DNA from: Allacma fusca | Taxonomy: Eukaryota > Arthropoda > Collembola > Symphypleona > Sminthuridae | Reading direction: 5' to 3' | Length of the DNA stretch: 64,000 nt | Assembly: GCA_947179485.1 (NCBI GenBank) | Contig: OX359247.1 | Location: 13,678,588-13,742,587 of the forward strand | Shown: one piece after another, positions 37,476 through 51,272 of the stretch | Position numbering within the stretch: position 1 is the stretch's first letter | Layout of the letters: each line of letters begins with the position of its first letter | The notes under the pieces: generated by a model | Told to the model about the DNA's origin: nothing | The model's database searches: none | The model's input: only the letters and a program-made list of their open reading frames with translations | Position numbers and translations under genes: made by a program

Positions 37476-39391
37476 GTTAGTATTCTTCCAATAATGTAGT
37501 GCCAACATGAAGTGCCACATCATAAATTAGTCCAAGAATGCAAATGAGCTCTGGGAAAGCTTGTTTGGGAAAACAAAAGCTGTTTCGGGGGACAAAACTC
37601 TATCTTTCGCATTACATCTAATACTCTGACACAGTCATGACTACTTTCGATTGCACTATTACCACTTTGTAATTCACACATTTCCATGGGTGTCTCAAAG
37701 ATCCGAGCATACTGCCTCTCCGTGCATATTGGGAGAGTCAACTGATACAACAAATTAGTATTATTATGTTCCTATTCTCACTCAACCAACATCAACTTAT
37801 ACGGAGTGTATTGGTGCACAAGGTTATATAGACATTCACAGGAGTGGATAACTATGGGCTTAGCAGCGAGCCCATGGAAGGTTTGGCAGGCCCCCAATTC
37901 CACTGTATCATGTGTACCAACTGTTATAACTTTGTTAGTATGTATACTGTATCTGAGTATAAGCTACATATATTTATATTCCCCACTATATATCTACAGA
38001 ACTCACTTCAAGTTTGAGTTCCTATCAGGAAAATGTGACGCTTTGAGTGGCCCAAAGTAAACCATTTACTTTGTGCCACTTGAGTAAAATATGTATACAT
38101 ACGTCCTATGACCATGCCAGGGACTCCTTCCTTGTCACTGCTGCTAAAGTTAGAAGTGAACTTGGAACAATTTGTGCAGGATGAAATTGGAGTAGGATAT
38201 ATGTATCTATAATAATCGTCATAATCAGGCCAGTCACAATATGGGAGAAAGTTTTTCCATACATTTCCCCCCAGTACATACAAACTCCCATATTTTATGC
38301 ACATACTACTTCCCCCAAACACTATATTTCATTAGTAGTTGTGATTGTTTAGAAAAACAGGCATGGGACTGAGGTCTGAGCAAAGACAGTAGGGAAAGCA
38401 GAGCTCCTCAACGCTCCACTGGACGGGAACTTAAATGGGGAGCAGTGGAAAGCTTCTAAGTTCTTGAGCCGGTTGCTTGTAGCTTGGAATAGGTAAATAC
38501 ATAGATACATATGTATTTATCTACATAATAGTTCCCGCATTATCATCATATATGATGGTAGTTTGTATTATTTCTTCCCACTTGAAAACACTTACTTATT
38601 CCGGGGAACGGAGAAAATAGAGAAAGTTGTCCTTATGAGATAAGAGGGAAAGGAGATAAGAGAATTGATAACTTGATTTTGAGGTTTACCCACCCTCCAT
38701 CTCACTCCCATAAACTCGCTTATGTGCCGGTGGAAGAGCGGCCACTTTCACCCTCGTCCATTAAATGACTAAAAGCAAAATGTAGTTACCTGGAATGTAT
38801 ACACCTTTTGTCAGAGCTCCGTAGACGGTCTGTGTGCTATTTATACAGTGGGAAAAGTGGTTCGGTCTTAATGTAAATGAACTGTTGGGATTCTCCTCTC
38901 CTCCTGTTTACCTAAGTTTTTGGAAAACATTCCTGACACATTGAGGCCTTTCAAGCCCTTTTAAAGGAAATTAGTTTGGAAATGGGCTGTAATATTTTCC
39001 TATAATGTAATTTTCCGTTTCTGATGTCCTCCCATATTATTGACTGTGTCTAAATCTGTGGGGTTCCCTTTGTAAGTGAGAGTGCCAAATTAAAAACCTT
39101 GTGATGTCTAAAGTCAAGCAGTGTTTTGTCCGGAGTGTCGTCTCTTCTCTTGAGCTATTTCTGTGATTGTATTCTCATCTTGTAAATTACACGCTAAAGG
39201 GTGGATCGTCCAGTAATATTACATCTGTTACAGTAATGTATGTTTGTTTGTTTTGTCTTATGTGCCATATTCCGTTCGGTCCCTCTGTCTCTCTGTGTCT
39301 CACACTGTCTGTGTGTGTGTCTCTCTCTCTCCTCTCTGTGGATTATTGCCTTTGTATTGATCCGTGCAATAAATGTCGTGGAAAAAATCAG
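37476..39391 (+). repeat. Intron 27, 1.9 kb, with CT/GT repeat near the 3' end
   Basis: No Kunitz-like exon found. A mixed GTGTGT and (CT)n tract lies at about 39311-39337. Short TACATATGTAT repeats occur near 38500. Confidence 0.75.
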
Positions 39392-39607
39392 CCAAACTAG
39401 AGCAATGTGTGTTTCCTGCGGAGCCGGGCCTTTGTAAAGGAGATTTAGTACGGTGGCATTACGACCAAAATATCAAAACGTGCCTCAAGTTTCTCTACGG
39501 TGGATGCGGTGGGAATCCCAACCGATTTGTGAGTCGACAGGAGTGTCTAACTATATGTGCTCGAATGGATCCAGAATTTGTAGTTCCTGAAACAGACTTG
39601 ACCAATC
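39392..39607 (+). CDS. Ppn: Papilin exon 28: Kunitz domain 4
   Basis: Kunitz domain CVFPAEPGLCKGD to FLYGGCGGNPNRF and ECLTIC, then an acidic tail. P1 is Lys. The start is ambiguous: acceptors aatcag (exon from 39392) and aactag (exon from 39401) both fit phase 1 and differ by three residues. Neither has a strong pyrimidine tract. Donor gtaaga, phase 1. Residues ~1924-1996. Confidence 0.9.
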
Positions 39608-42600
39608 GTAAGATCCTATTGAAGTTCCAGTACTTACTTACTTACTTAGTAGTAGTAGCTGTAGTAGATAGTTTCCTATAATATGTACCTCCAGCGTAAC
39701 AGGAGACTGTGTGCAACAATGAAAAATACCCTTGCAATCACTCACATCTCTATATCCAGCCATTTGCTATTTGCTCACCCAACTCTCCCCCACTATTGGG
39801 AACCGTAACCTTTTCTTAGGGAATGTACCTCTGTGAAAGCTATTTAGTGGGTTAGGTATCTACTAAAGTTGATTCCTTTCTTCACAAAAAAATATTTACT
39901 CACGGATGGTTTTATATCTATCTGAGAGTGTAGATACATATAAGTAGAATATGGAGCGGGGAGAATGTTCCAGGGTATAGTTACCATTTGTGCCCTGTAA
40001 CCCTCTCCCTTATGTATATGCTGTGAAGCTGTAGTGGCAGTAGTGAAAGTAGAGTAATCTCTGTGTGCTTAGATTGCTTAGAAGTGATTTTGCTTTTTCT
40101 AACGACCCCCTATCCCCCTGTATCACCAAGTTGTCAAGTTAACCACTAAAAGGTAATCAAGACGGGAAGATATATCTTGTGCAACCTCCAGACTGTGAGT
40201 ATGTACCTGGGCACTTACACGTGTGAGGATACTTAGCCCGGTTATGGCAGGAGTGGGAGGTAGTTCGGCAGATGTTGAATGGAATGTTATTAGTATTATG
40301 CGTACATATTTTTCATTGGGTTTCCCCCCCCCATTTTTTGATAAAAATGTGATATCAACTTTCACTACTAGAGGTATGTAGATATGTATTGCTAGTCCGG
40401 GCTTCTCACATGCGTACACTTGAGAGTGGTACATATCCGGACGGGCTTTCCCTTCCAAAATGACTCCATACATAGAAATATCCAGACAGAGACGTACACG
40501 GTCATGTGTGTCAGTAGATCCATGTATGTACGTAGCTTGGGAAGAAGCCTAAATATTGGAGGGGTTGAGTCATTGCCATGAGTAAAGTGGTAGGACGGAG
40601 GAGTGCTTAATGGAGGTACATGGCTTGTATATTTGGTAAATGGTGAGAGTTGACAGGAAATAAGAGCTGCTCCGACGTACATCTTTCATTTCTACCTCTG
40701 ATTAATTGCTTCTATTATTTTCAAGTGATTCCTCAGCAACATGATGATGGAGGGAAAAGTCTAATCGGTAAACTGCGGAGCTTTAATCTGAAATACCCAA
40801 AGGGTTGAATATTATCATTCTAACAGTATATACAGCTACAGACATCCTGTTGGAAAATTTTACGTTGATTTTGATTTATTACCTTGATCTTTTTCTGCAC
40901 TGGATTTTATGAGTCAGCTATAACTCTAAATCTCTTTTTCTATTGATTTCCCTCCGTGATCCTCAAACCTTTCCATGATATGTTCATGACGTTCATTCTT
41001 TCCACCCCTTTAAAACTTCACATATATTTCCCAAGTTTTCCCTCCCGATCTCTAGTCAGGCTAGGTAGTATGCATGTATGTGTGTAGATAACTATGGATA
41101 CAGAGATGCATACTCCAAATTTTCCAGAATAGAACTCTCAAATGCATTCCATTCCTTTATTGCGTTTTTCTCTTTCCTGGCCTCTACCTTGAAAATCTTT
41201 GGGTTTGGATTCTATCCCAACTCTTGCCTCCCTCTCTATACCTCTCTCTCTCTCTCTCATCGCTCTGGATCTACCCAGGCCTTCCTATAACTTCCAGGAT
41301 TTTCCTTTCCCCTCTGAATCTTTCAAAGTGGATAATGGCAGGAGAAGATCAATTGCAATAGAAGTAACGATATTTTTCCCCTTCCATCATAAACCAGTTT
41401 CATACACCAGAGTAGCTTTTAAATGTATACGTAAGTTTTAAGGGATTCGAAAAATCAAATGGGAACTTATTCGTGCTCCAATTTCGGGATAAAATATTAT
41501 GTGCATATTACACCAACTGTTATTTCTAGTGTTGGTATTTTGAGTCTACTTTCTCAGGCTAGTCTTTACCATCCGTGCTACCGGAAGGACTCAAATAAAT
41601 GGGGAAATAAGTATTTTCCCTATTGATTCACAGATTTATGCCGGGGATTGAATAAATCACTTATAAATAATATGGCATCGGGACAGTCGTACATATGTGA
41701 TAAGTTGAGGTCAGAAATTGAATGTAAAGAGGCCCCCGCCCTGCTTTCCCCTCAAGTATGTTTTTTTTAGGTATGTAGGCAATAACAAAATAATGAACAG
41801 AACATGAAAGTCAGGGATGGAAATTATTCTCACGCGATGTTTCATTGATGCTGGTTAAGACCTCCTTAATGGATAATCCAATTTCTGAAACGGTTACCGT
41901 ATACATAGCATATCTACATAAAGTATAAGTACATACATATGTACAAATGTACCTTGAAATAAAAGTGTTTCCATCGTGCTAAACTCCATTTTACGAACAT
42001 GCTTATCTACACATGCACACTTAGATGCATACGTACATAATAAATAACCATATATTCCAAGTGAAAATAGAAGCGATGGCTTGTTATTATACTTAATTTT
42101 ATTTGCTGTTTTTTCCAATTTCTTTGCTCCATTAGTTCCAATGAATTGGTAGCCTTGGAGTGGTATAGTCACTGAAAATGCATGTTGTTTTTCTGGGATT
42201 GGTTTCAATGTAAAATTATATTTTTCCTTCCAAATAGATCTTTTTTGTTCTTTATTACTTCCTTACGTGAAATCTTTGGGCTGTGAGATAACAGACCTTG
42301 AGAAACTTTCCTTCGATTGTAGAAATCCAAGTTATTAATCCCTGGCTCGGAAGAATTGGATTATTGTTTTGATCTAATTATTAAATTATTTTTGGCTGTA
42401 GAAAGTTTTGTAGATTAGTTTTTGTCCAATTATTTTGAGCATGTGTGGATGAAGTAGTTGAGACTGATGCCGTAGTTTTAATGTCTGGCAAAGTATTTAA
42501 TTACATTAGAAAAAGTGGGCTTTACTTAGGATGCTATGACTAGACAATTTTTTAAATGTTGTGAGCCTACTCATGTGACTGGTTTATGCTCATGATTTCA

Positions 42601-42710
42601 TGTTTTTATGGGTATTTTAAGTGATGTGAAAGGATCGGGGGATTTCTTATGATTATGTCACAAAATAATGTAATATTTTCTCATTACATTTGATGTTAAT
42701 CTAAATGTAG
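39608..42710 (+). other. Intron 28, 3.1 kb
   Basis: The longest intron of the Kunitz region. A (CT)n tract lies at 41241-41258, and TATGTA repeats near 41925-41950. I looked for a further Kunitz exon and found none. Confidence 0.7.
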
Positions 42711-42884
42711 AAGTTTGCTTCCTATCCAAGACGGAGGGTCCATGTGGGGAGAAGCTGGCACGCTGGCACTATGACACGAATGAACAACGCTGCATCCCCT
42801 TCTACTACAGTGGATGCCAAGGGAATGCGAACAGGTTCCTCAGTCTGGATGAATGCGAGCGGACTTGTCCTAAAGCCTTACTCG
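42711..42884 (+). CDS. Ppn: Papilin exon 29: Kunitz domain 5
   Basis: Kunitz domain CFLSKTEGPCGEK to FYYSGCQGNANRF and ECERTC. P1 is Gly, so inhibition of trypsin is doubtful. Phase 1/1, acceptor aatgtag, donor gtacag. Residues ~1996-2054. Confidence 0.95.
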
Positions 42885-44275
42885 GTACAGTCCCTAGGAA
42901 TTTATTCGATTGTTTCCATGCTAAAATTACTCGTAACTTTTGTATTTAATTCCAGCTAACCTTCACTTTATATGTTCACTTTGACCATAAAGAACTCTCA
43001 TAATCCTCATCACAACTCCCCTCCAACTACTGTTCACACTTAACTTTGAATACTTTCCAGAGAGAATGTTAGAATCCACTCTTTACAGTCCCTTCCCTCC
43101 AAACAGGTCACATAACTCTGGAACCTGAAGTCCACTTTCAGGATCTAGCGGGACATGCTAATTTTTCTAATTTCTATATTACTTTTCAACATTTATTTGT
43201 CTCGACGATTTCGAGACCGAAGAAATTGTGTAGGAGTACTGTTTATTTTAATGCAATTCGTAAACCATAGGTTTAATTTGAAAAGCAGATGGACGATCCG
43301 ATCCTATCGAATGTAAATACATTTGATTAGTTTTTACAGGGTTAGCAAACCAAGGGAACAAAAGCAGGCCTTCTTTCCCATTGCCCATTGATAGGAGATT
43401 AGAAAAAATTCCCCTGGTTTTTCTATTAGCTATTTTACTAAGCTCAGAATGAATTTCCCTCATGCCAGGCTATGCTGGTGTGTCAGAGTTGTGTGAATCG
43501 AAATACAATCCTAGAGGATGAAATCAGGATACTACTTTTAGATCTGGGTAGGCTGAATTATTAGAAGAGGAGTATTATTAAAGCATAGGGGAAATTATGA
43601 CCAGAGAAAATTAGATTGAGAACTTTTGTTCCAATTTGCACATATTTTGTAATCTTCAGGGACTTTTAAAGTTTTTAGCAACTGTATTTGCTGGCGCATT
43701 AATTATAGACATATGTAATTATATGAAATATATTGTGAACCATCCCTCACAAAACTAGGAGCATTGATTGTACTGGGAAATGTGTTGGAAATATTAATAG
43801 TTGCTGAATTATTATAGGAAGGGATGTTCTATTATGGAGAGCCATTGTACGTAGATACACATGTACAAGCCTCTCCGTATAAAGTTGAATGATATTTACA
43901 TGCAGACTATACCTCCTGTGTAAACTTTGACTCTCAATCAGCGCCGGGCTCGACACAAATGAAAGTCCAAATTGAGTTTGAAATATGAAATATGTACTTA
44001 TGAGTTCCGTATGAATTATGGAATATAAATCATACACAGTTGGGAAGAGTGTAGTTAATAGGTGGGGGTATAAGCCCCTAATAGAATGTCATAGTTACTC
44101 CAACAAATGAAATTATTTGAAGCTTCGTCCAAAGGCAGGGGAAAGTTGTAGATTTGAGCTACAAATTTAGTAGGTAACGTACTATGTACAAGTCTCTCCC
44201 AAAAGGCCGAGCACGTACAAAAGTTTAATTGATAATTTTCATGATTTATCATATCCTCCCTTGTATATTTAATAG
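42885..44275 (+). other. Intron 29, 1.4 kb
   Basis: AT-rich, nothing coding or mobile recognised. Confidence 0.7.
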
Positions 44276-44482
44276 CGGAGAATGCCTGTATTCTACCACA
44301 AAGTGTGGGAGACTGTGCCAGCTACACGGAGCGCTACCACTATGATGCCTATGAAGGACGCTGTAAACCCTTTGTCTACTCTGGATGTGGAGGAAACGCA
44401 AACAATTTCCTCCATGAGGATGAGTGTCGGAACAAATGTGAACGTCCGTATGCCCCCAAACCCACGCCCGTCTTCCATGAAC
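44276..44482 (+). CDS. Ppn: Papilin exon 30: Kunitz domain 6
   Basis: Kunitz domain CILPQSVGDCASY to FVYSGCGGNANNF and ECRNKC, followed by a Pro-rich tail. P1 is Ala, which resembles elastase-type sites. Phase 1/1, donor gtgagt. Residues ~2054-2123. Confidence 0.95.
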
Positions 44483-45399
44483 GTGAGTACCCCTCTCATG
44501 AGCTCCACTTATTCGATGTAGATACATTACATATGTCCGTAGACAATTTCCCCTGGATTTTTCCCCAAATAAAACCACAAGTCAGACTCCCTGCAAAAGA
44601 ACAACAGAGAGACCAGAATGAGCACAATGGTACAAGGAAAGGGTGGGTTACGGAAGACTCTCCTCTATCCTCCAGCTCTCCTTCTGGATTGTTCTTTCCC
44701 CCCTCTTTCCTTATGAATATATTGTGTTTTTGCTCTTGAAGTAACAACCATGAGTAGGAGACAACTGATGGTACAGTCCATGTTGAGGGCTGTTTACTTC
44801 CCCATGCAACTCTATACACACACACACACCCGTATAAACAATACATGTAAATCCCTCCATAAAGGAGCATAAAAGCATGAGTGTGAAACCCAGCTGCTAC
44901 TTTCCCTCCGCTCTACTCCATTAGTTTGAGGCTGAGATGCTGAGGAAGACGAGGACGAGAGCTGGAACATTTAATATTTATTTACTAGTTTTTCCACTCG
45001 GTCACTTGGGAAACTTGTCTCTTCCTCCTGGCCTCGAACCTACCTCCACCCAAAAAGAGACTGGAGGATAGCCATAGTCTCTAACAACTGGCTACTTTCA
45101 CTTTGAAAGAAAGTCAAACATATGTGTGAGACAGGAGGGGAACTGTTAATGGACAGACATGAAAGACATTTCTACATGCTTGATATAGATTGTATATCGT
45201 TGGGGAAATAATACGTTGGGTGTGGGCCTGTCCTCAAGTTTAGGTAGGAATTTCTTGGGAACTGGGGTAGTTTCATTTCTTTAGCACAAATTAACCTCAA
45301 GTGAGGATGGGAAGTGTTTAATTGACACTTAAGGTCCAAGTCTTTCTAAGGATTTACTGCTTAGCACCAGTCACAAGCAATATTCCTCTCTTTTTCTTC

Positions 45400-45454
<55 letters not shown>

Positions 45455-46175
45455 CATGTGGAGGGAGAAAGGAAAGCAATAATTATGTATTAACTCGCTC
45501 AGCGTTTCCATTCACTTGGAACCTTGTTCAACCTCATGTGGGAACTTGGGTGCATGGTGGTGCTACTGCAGTTCGTAAAACTTGAAGGTAACGGCTGGGC
45601 CTGGTAGCAATCTCAGTCCTGACTCTGTGATCACGTCCTCTCGTTATGTGCACTTGATTGGTATAAAGTCTTTGGAACTACTAAGCCCCAAGTCCCAGGG
45701 TGGAATGAAATATGCACCAGAAAATACATTTAGGGATTTAATATTCTCTCGTATCCTGAGGATGCACGGAACATCTCAACAACCAAAAGTTCCGGATTTT
45801 TAAAGCTTAATAAAACTGGCAGTTGAGATTTCTTTGCACGTTTTAAACCTGCCCCAGCAAGGGTATAGCCTTGGAGCATCCAAAAATATAGAGGAAGGCC
45901 CACAAGTGACCACACATCATAAAAGTAGATACATATGTTTACGTTGGTGTAACTTAGCCCCCTTCCCCGCCCCCTTCATCTCGTCCCCCACTACCCAAAA
46001 GAGAAGATTATCACGTGTAAACTTCGGATTGTTCTGTCCCTCCAAATTCCCCGTCCACATGTGTATGTTCCGATTGGTGTAGAAACCACCTGAATAATAT
46101 AGTGTGTGGGTGGGGGGAGTGTCTCTGTGTAGTGAAGTAATTAACTGAATTGTGTTTCTCTTTGGTTTTTCTCAG
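44483..46175 (+). repeat. Intron 30, 1.7 kb, with long (CT)n tract
   Basis: A (CT)n run of about 49 bases lies at 45404-45452. A short (CA)n is near 44815-44828. No exon found. Confidence 0.85.
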
Positions 46176-46346
46176 AGCACTGTTTCATGCAGCCGGATGT
46201 GGGCTCATGTGAGGAGAATCTGGTAAAATGGTATTACGATAGTCGGGATGGAGTCTGTCGGCAATTCCGTTTCGGTGGCTGCGAAGGAAATATGAACCGG
46301 TTCGATGATCTTCAAGAATGTGAAGATAAATGTTCACGATCTCAAG
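46176..46346 (+). CDS. Ppn: Papilin exon 31: Kunitz domain 7
   Basis: Kunitz domain CFMQPDVGSCEEN to FRFGGCEGNMNRF and ECEDKC. P1 is Glu. Acidic overall. Phase 1/1, acceptor tttctcag, donor gtatac. Residues ~2123-2180. Confidence 0.95.
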
Positions 46347-47342
46347 GTATACTACTCTAATGGAGTTTCATTTTCTGGGATGTCATCTACTCCCGACAAC
46401 TTTTTCGGGAAAATTAGGCTTGTTACAAAAATACTACGGAGTCATTCAGGTCTAAGACTGTATTTTTTTCTCTAAAGGCTCACTTAACGAGACAAAGGGT
46501 AGCAGGGATAGTTATATGGCTTCGTTTGTAAAATTCATTTTACCTGAGGGCAATTTCCTGCCCTGATAAGATTAGGAGATGGTTGTCATCTTTACAGCTG
46601 GAACTAATGGTAACCGAGCACCTTCCTAGAGTCTGATTAGAAAAGTCAACCGTGAAATCTAGGTAATATAGTTATTGGCGAAGGAAACTCTCTCTCTCTC
46701 TCTCTCTCCCTCTCTTCCTCTCCTTTTTCCATTTTACCCGAAAAGAGTAGACGGCTAGGAGACTATTCGGCTTGATTGCCTTCAAATACCTCACAACTTT
46801 CTCCTTGCACAATGTCCTAGTTCTCTGTCCCTATGGGAAGTAACACTAGTGTTTAACAAGTCAAAGCTAGCCTCATTTCCTTTAGGTATTATCAAAACTC
46901 TTGGCTAGATTGAATCCCGAACATTAAAGTGTACATTCAAGTCACATCAGGGTTTCTGACATTGAGCTACTTTATCGCTCTATGTACATTCCCTATCTGG
47001 AAACTTACGTTCAAAAGAACAGGTTATCCCAAAGAAATTTCAATGGATACTTAAATATATGTTTATAGGTGGGGTTCTGTATATGGGGTTGTGTGTGTGT
47101 TTATAACTTACAGTATCTATGTATACAAAGTATCTATCTACGAGACGAACGTTCTTTTAGAATTCCGAACCATGAATCAAGTAATAAGACATCAGCTAGA
47201 CAAAGTAACATAGAATCAGGGCCTCTCCACGTTTCACTACAACACGGCTCTCTTAGAAAGAACAATCTAGCATTGTACTTTTTGTATGGATTTTTGTGTA
47301 ATGGCACTCTACGGAAGTTACTATTTCAATGTTTCCCCCAAG
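46347..47342 (+). repeat. Intron 31, 1.0 kb, with (CT)n tract
   Basis: A (CT)n tract lies at about 46689-46720. No exon seen. Confidence 0.8.
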
Positions 47343-47711
47343 ATATCTGTCAACTGCCTCAAGTTGTCGGCCCATGCAGCGGAGCATTTCCTCAGTGGTT
47401 CTATGATGCTGAGACGGATTCCTGCAGTTCCTTTGAGTATGGAGGATGTGAAGGAAATGGAAACAGATTTGATTCGCAAGTCCAGTGTGAGCAGAGATGT
47501 AAGAAGGATTTGTCAGAGCCCATACAACCCGAAGAGTATGAGACACCGTACATACCTGAGACTCCGTACAGACCTGAGACACCGTACAGACCTCCCGAGC
47601 ACGAAGATCATTATCGTCCACAACCTGCTCCAGAGGAGCCTCAAACTACTACTACAACTACAACTACAACTACCGTGGCTCCTTACCAACCTCCGGATTA
47701 TCACGAGCACG
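47343..47711 (+). CDS. Ppn: Papilin exon 32: Kunitz domain 8 with Pro/Thr-rich tail
   Basis: Kunitz domain CQLPQVVGPCSGA to FEYGGCEGNGNRF and QCEQRC (P1 Ser). A long unfolded tail follows: ETPYIP/ETPYRP units repeated three times, then a run of ten Thr and APYQPP. The tail looks like an O-glycosylated hinge and is specific to this exon. The acceptor ccccaag is weak in sequence (AAG), but the phase (1) and domain start fit. Donor gtaatt. Residues ~2180-2303. Confidence 0.92.
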
Positions 47712-49314
47712 GTAATTAAAATTGGAATCAAACTTGAAAATAGTGTTACAGGTGTGAGGGGAATTCCCAGGTTCATGCCCTTCTGCACACTAGCTACATA
47801 TGTATGTATGTATGTATGCATGGAGGGCAGGAGGAGGGAGGAAGAACCATGTGCACGAAAGTACGTGTGGAGGTAATTGGAGAAATGTGTAACCTCTCTT
47901 GTTTTTAACTTTCCGCCTGATTCTACCACGAAGTTCTTCACTGATTGCATTTGACAAGAGAATTTCCTTTCTTAATTAGTTTCACACACACTGTTCATGG
48001 GGAAGTATCAAGTCTTGGCAAGTTTTCCATTTCAACCTTGAGTACTTCCGTCATGTGTCTGTACTGTGGACACATATTTATTCCCTACTCTCCGCTGTAT
48101 TTAAAAATACTAAATGTGCAGGGTCTCAAAGGAGTTTTGACGGGAGGGGAACAATTCCTCTTGACAGGTTACTATGACATCCATAAATTCAATGAGATTG
48201 ATAAAGAGCAAAATCCCTTTCTGACAAAAACGTATTTATTTCCCCTCTGCGAAAGTTGTTACTAAATTCAACTACAAAAGAAGGGAAGAAAGGGGATTTC
48301 TCCTTTCTCCTAAAAGTACTTAAAATACATTAAGTTTTGCTTCTAGGACTTTCTTTTAAAAAAAATTCCCTATCACACATTTTTAATGTACAAATTTAAT
48401 TTCCGCCTACGATTAAACCCTGTTACCTTCTCAAGATATTACGTATTTACTTTTTGATTGAATTTCTTCTCTTTGAATTTTGTTTTTGCTCAGTTGGTAG
48501 GCTTTAGAAATGGATGGAACCTCCTCCTAACGCTCTAGTCATATACCTATGAGATTTAATTATCGACGGTTTTTAAACTAAAAGCAGAGGAAATCAAGTT
48601 ACAAGATTACAGGGTGTATTGTTTGAGTAGGGAAGTTGGGATTCGAAAGGGGAAATCACCATGCATGGAATTAAAAATCCTTGAACCGCTTTAGATTTCC
48701 CTGTGATAAGAAATTGTATTACAGGCTTTAACTCCTCCACACTCCCTCTATGTATGTACTTAATGCCGTCCGACCTTGATTTTTCCTAACGAAATTCCCA
48801 GTCTTAACTTGTACTTCCCTCCCACTAAATTCCCAAATAGAATAGTATTAAAGTAAATGTGAATCCGGGGGACACCAGCTACCTCAACAGTGTTTCATTT
48901 CCCGGAGATGAATCGCAGTAAGTGGTTTAGATGTGGGAAACAGAGATGGGAATCCAAAAATGGGAGTAGCATTTCGAGGGAAGGAAATTGAAATGGTGAA
49001 TTTATACTTACGTAGTCAAGACTTGAAACTCAATTGTCTTCTGTATCCCTTCATCTATCTACATATAAGGAGAAAGAGGAGTGATGACAAAATTGATATA
49101 TTCTATTCTTGATATGCCCAAATACACATATAATGTATACACATACATACATATACAAATACTCATTTGCATATTCATGGACAACTCGTGGGAGTTAAGA
49201 ATGTCACAAGAGAAGGGTTGTTACCGGGTTGTCGTTTCCTGCCTCCACTTGATCGTTGATAGTCACTGAGGGCCTCATATCCCTTGAATCTGATTGATTG
49301 AATGGATATTGCAG
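47712..49314 (+). other. Intron 32, 1.6 kb
   Basis: Contains a (TATG)n tract near 47796-47816 and TACATA repeats near 49131-49155. No exon seen. Confidence 0.7.
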
Positions 49315-49500
49315 ATATATGCCGACTAGACGTGGATTCAGGACGCTGTCGAGATAATAGAGAGCCAGTGACTGCATGGTACTTTGACACATACACAGGG
49401 AAGTGCTCAGCCTTTGCGTACAGTGGTTGTGACGGGAATGCGAATCGATTTGAAACGGAGGAGCAGTGCGAGAGACAGTGTGGTCAATTCAAAGGGCAAG
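49315..49500 (+). CDS. Ppn: Papilin exon 33: Kunitz domain 9
   Basis: Kunitz domain CRLDVDSGRCRDN to FAYSGCDGNANRF and QCERQC. P1 is Arg. Phase 1/1, acceptor atattgcag, donor gtattg. Residues ~2303-2365. Confidence 0.95.
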
Positions 49501-50923
49501 GTATTGTATTTCCCATTTAATGCTTTTTACCTTTAACCTTAACTTCATCTTTCCCTCAAAGACTGATGCCCCTCAGAGAGCCCATACAATTACTTGGTAT
49601 AACTTCCTCAAGCCAGAAAGGTGACATGTCAAACTTCTTCTATTTATTTTTATTACAAACTGAACATCCAACAACTTTCACCGTATTTATTGACATTATT
49701 TCCCAATTATTTTTTACTCTTGGCTACCAACTTAATTAAACACTTCTGGGGTAAAGCAAAATCCTTGACAGAATAATACACAAAATATAATGTAACTTAG
49801 ACTATGTTAATATCAGTAATACTTTATCTTTTGATCCAGAAAGGGCTCCAGAACCTCAGCTCATATACAGGGAAAGGTGAATTCAAACCTTGTATGCATT
49901 CGAGGCATGATTTTAAAATCTTGACTAATAATTTAATTATTTGTGTGGGGATTTGGTACATTTCCATCATGTCTTTTACCCGATACTCTACATGTAATTA
50001 GTTATTCTGTTATAGTACAGTCATGGTAAATACTGTAGATAGAACAATATAACTGAACTAGTGGAATAGAAAATTCTTATTCCTTCCCAGAATTGTTTAT
50101 GGAAGTTAGTATGTGTGGACAAAGTTGGCCTTGCCTTTGAAAATTACAAGTTGATAGCGTCTAGAATGCTACTGAACGGTAGCACTCAGGTTTTTATAGT
50201 AGAGTACACACATACATAGATATACATAGGGAACTTGAGCATGGAAGCGAGGGAGTCCGTCAAGAGAAAATCTATGATGGTTCGATTTTCTTTCCGAGCT
50301 CCTCTCACTCAGTTATCAGAGAGAGAGTGAGGATGTCTACATGCTATACCCCTACTACCTGAAGGTTAGCCTTTATAGCCTGAACTCCTCTGTCTCCGAC
50401 AGTCTCTCTGTATGTGTTTCTCATAAAACTGGGGAAACTCTGAAAACCAAACCGCTCGGAGTCAGGGTATCAGGACTAGACCCTCCTCTTCTTTCTCCCG
50501 CCTTTCAACTCTGCGCTTTAACTTGACTTTCTTCTTCGTTTTATTATATCTTTTGAAAGTGGTTTACTACATGCTCCGGCTGGATCCTCAGGGCTTCCAG
50601 TTATAGGGTTGGGATATCTATGCGTGTATACATATCTATGTTTACCTATATGTGGTAATGTCATATAAAAGGGAGAAAGTCATGCAACTTCCATGACTTT
50701 TACTCGGGGATGCCAACTGTAACTACTACTGTGTTATGGGTAAGGGCGTAGATTTCAATTAGGTGTGGGGAAACCGTTTGAAATTCATTCTCAGATGATT
50801 CATGAGCAGAGTGGTCGGTGGAGTGACAATATCATGTCATCTCTTTATTTTCTTTCCTTCTTTGACGTCCTCTCGTCGTCTCTTGTGGGATTCTCTTGAT
50901 TTTCAACTTGACGATTTCATTAG
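49501..50923 (+). other. Intron 33, 1.4 kb
   Basis: AT-rich, with a short (GA)n near 50318-50327 and TACATA repeats near 50208-50226. No exon found. Confidence 0.7.
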
Positions 50924-51130
50924 ATGTGTGTCGAATGCCTGCTGACATTGGGCCCTGTCGTGCTCGATTCCCTAAATGGTTCTATGATCAAGCTGACCAG
51001 GGTTGTCGACAGTTCTACTATGGAGGTTGTGGGGGTAACGGGAACCGATTCACGAACCAGGAGGAGTGTGAATCCGTCTGCTTGGCTCGGACAGAAATCT
51101 TACCGAGTAATAATACTATCTCGGGAGCAG
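50924..51130 (+). CDS. Ppn: Papilin exon 34: Kunitz domain 10
   Basis: Kunitz domain CRMPADIGPCRAR to FYYGGCGGNGNRF and ECESVC. P1 is Arg. A short Ser/Asn linker follows. Phase 1/1, donor gtatag. Residues ~2365-2434. Confidence 0.96.
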
Positions 51131-51237
51131 GTATAGACGTCAGCTGACCCACTACTCTCCGTTATACTTGACGTTCCTTTACTCTGCACTTGGCTTTACT
51201 TTGCGATTTTCTCTCGCCTCTTTTTTTCCCTCCCTCC

Positions 51238-51272
<35 letters not shown>

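Noticed and set aside
37476-42710. Hidden Kunitz exon in the two longest introns of the array
   Set aside because: I looked for the F-x-Y-G-G-C...N-R-F core in all + frames and found only the known exon 28.
47286-47950. Overlapping frames of 196 (+) and 145 (-) codons
   Set aside because: Out-of-frame shadows of the Kunitz 8 exon and its Thr tail.
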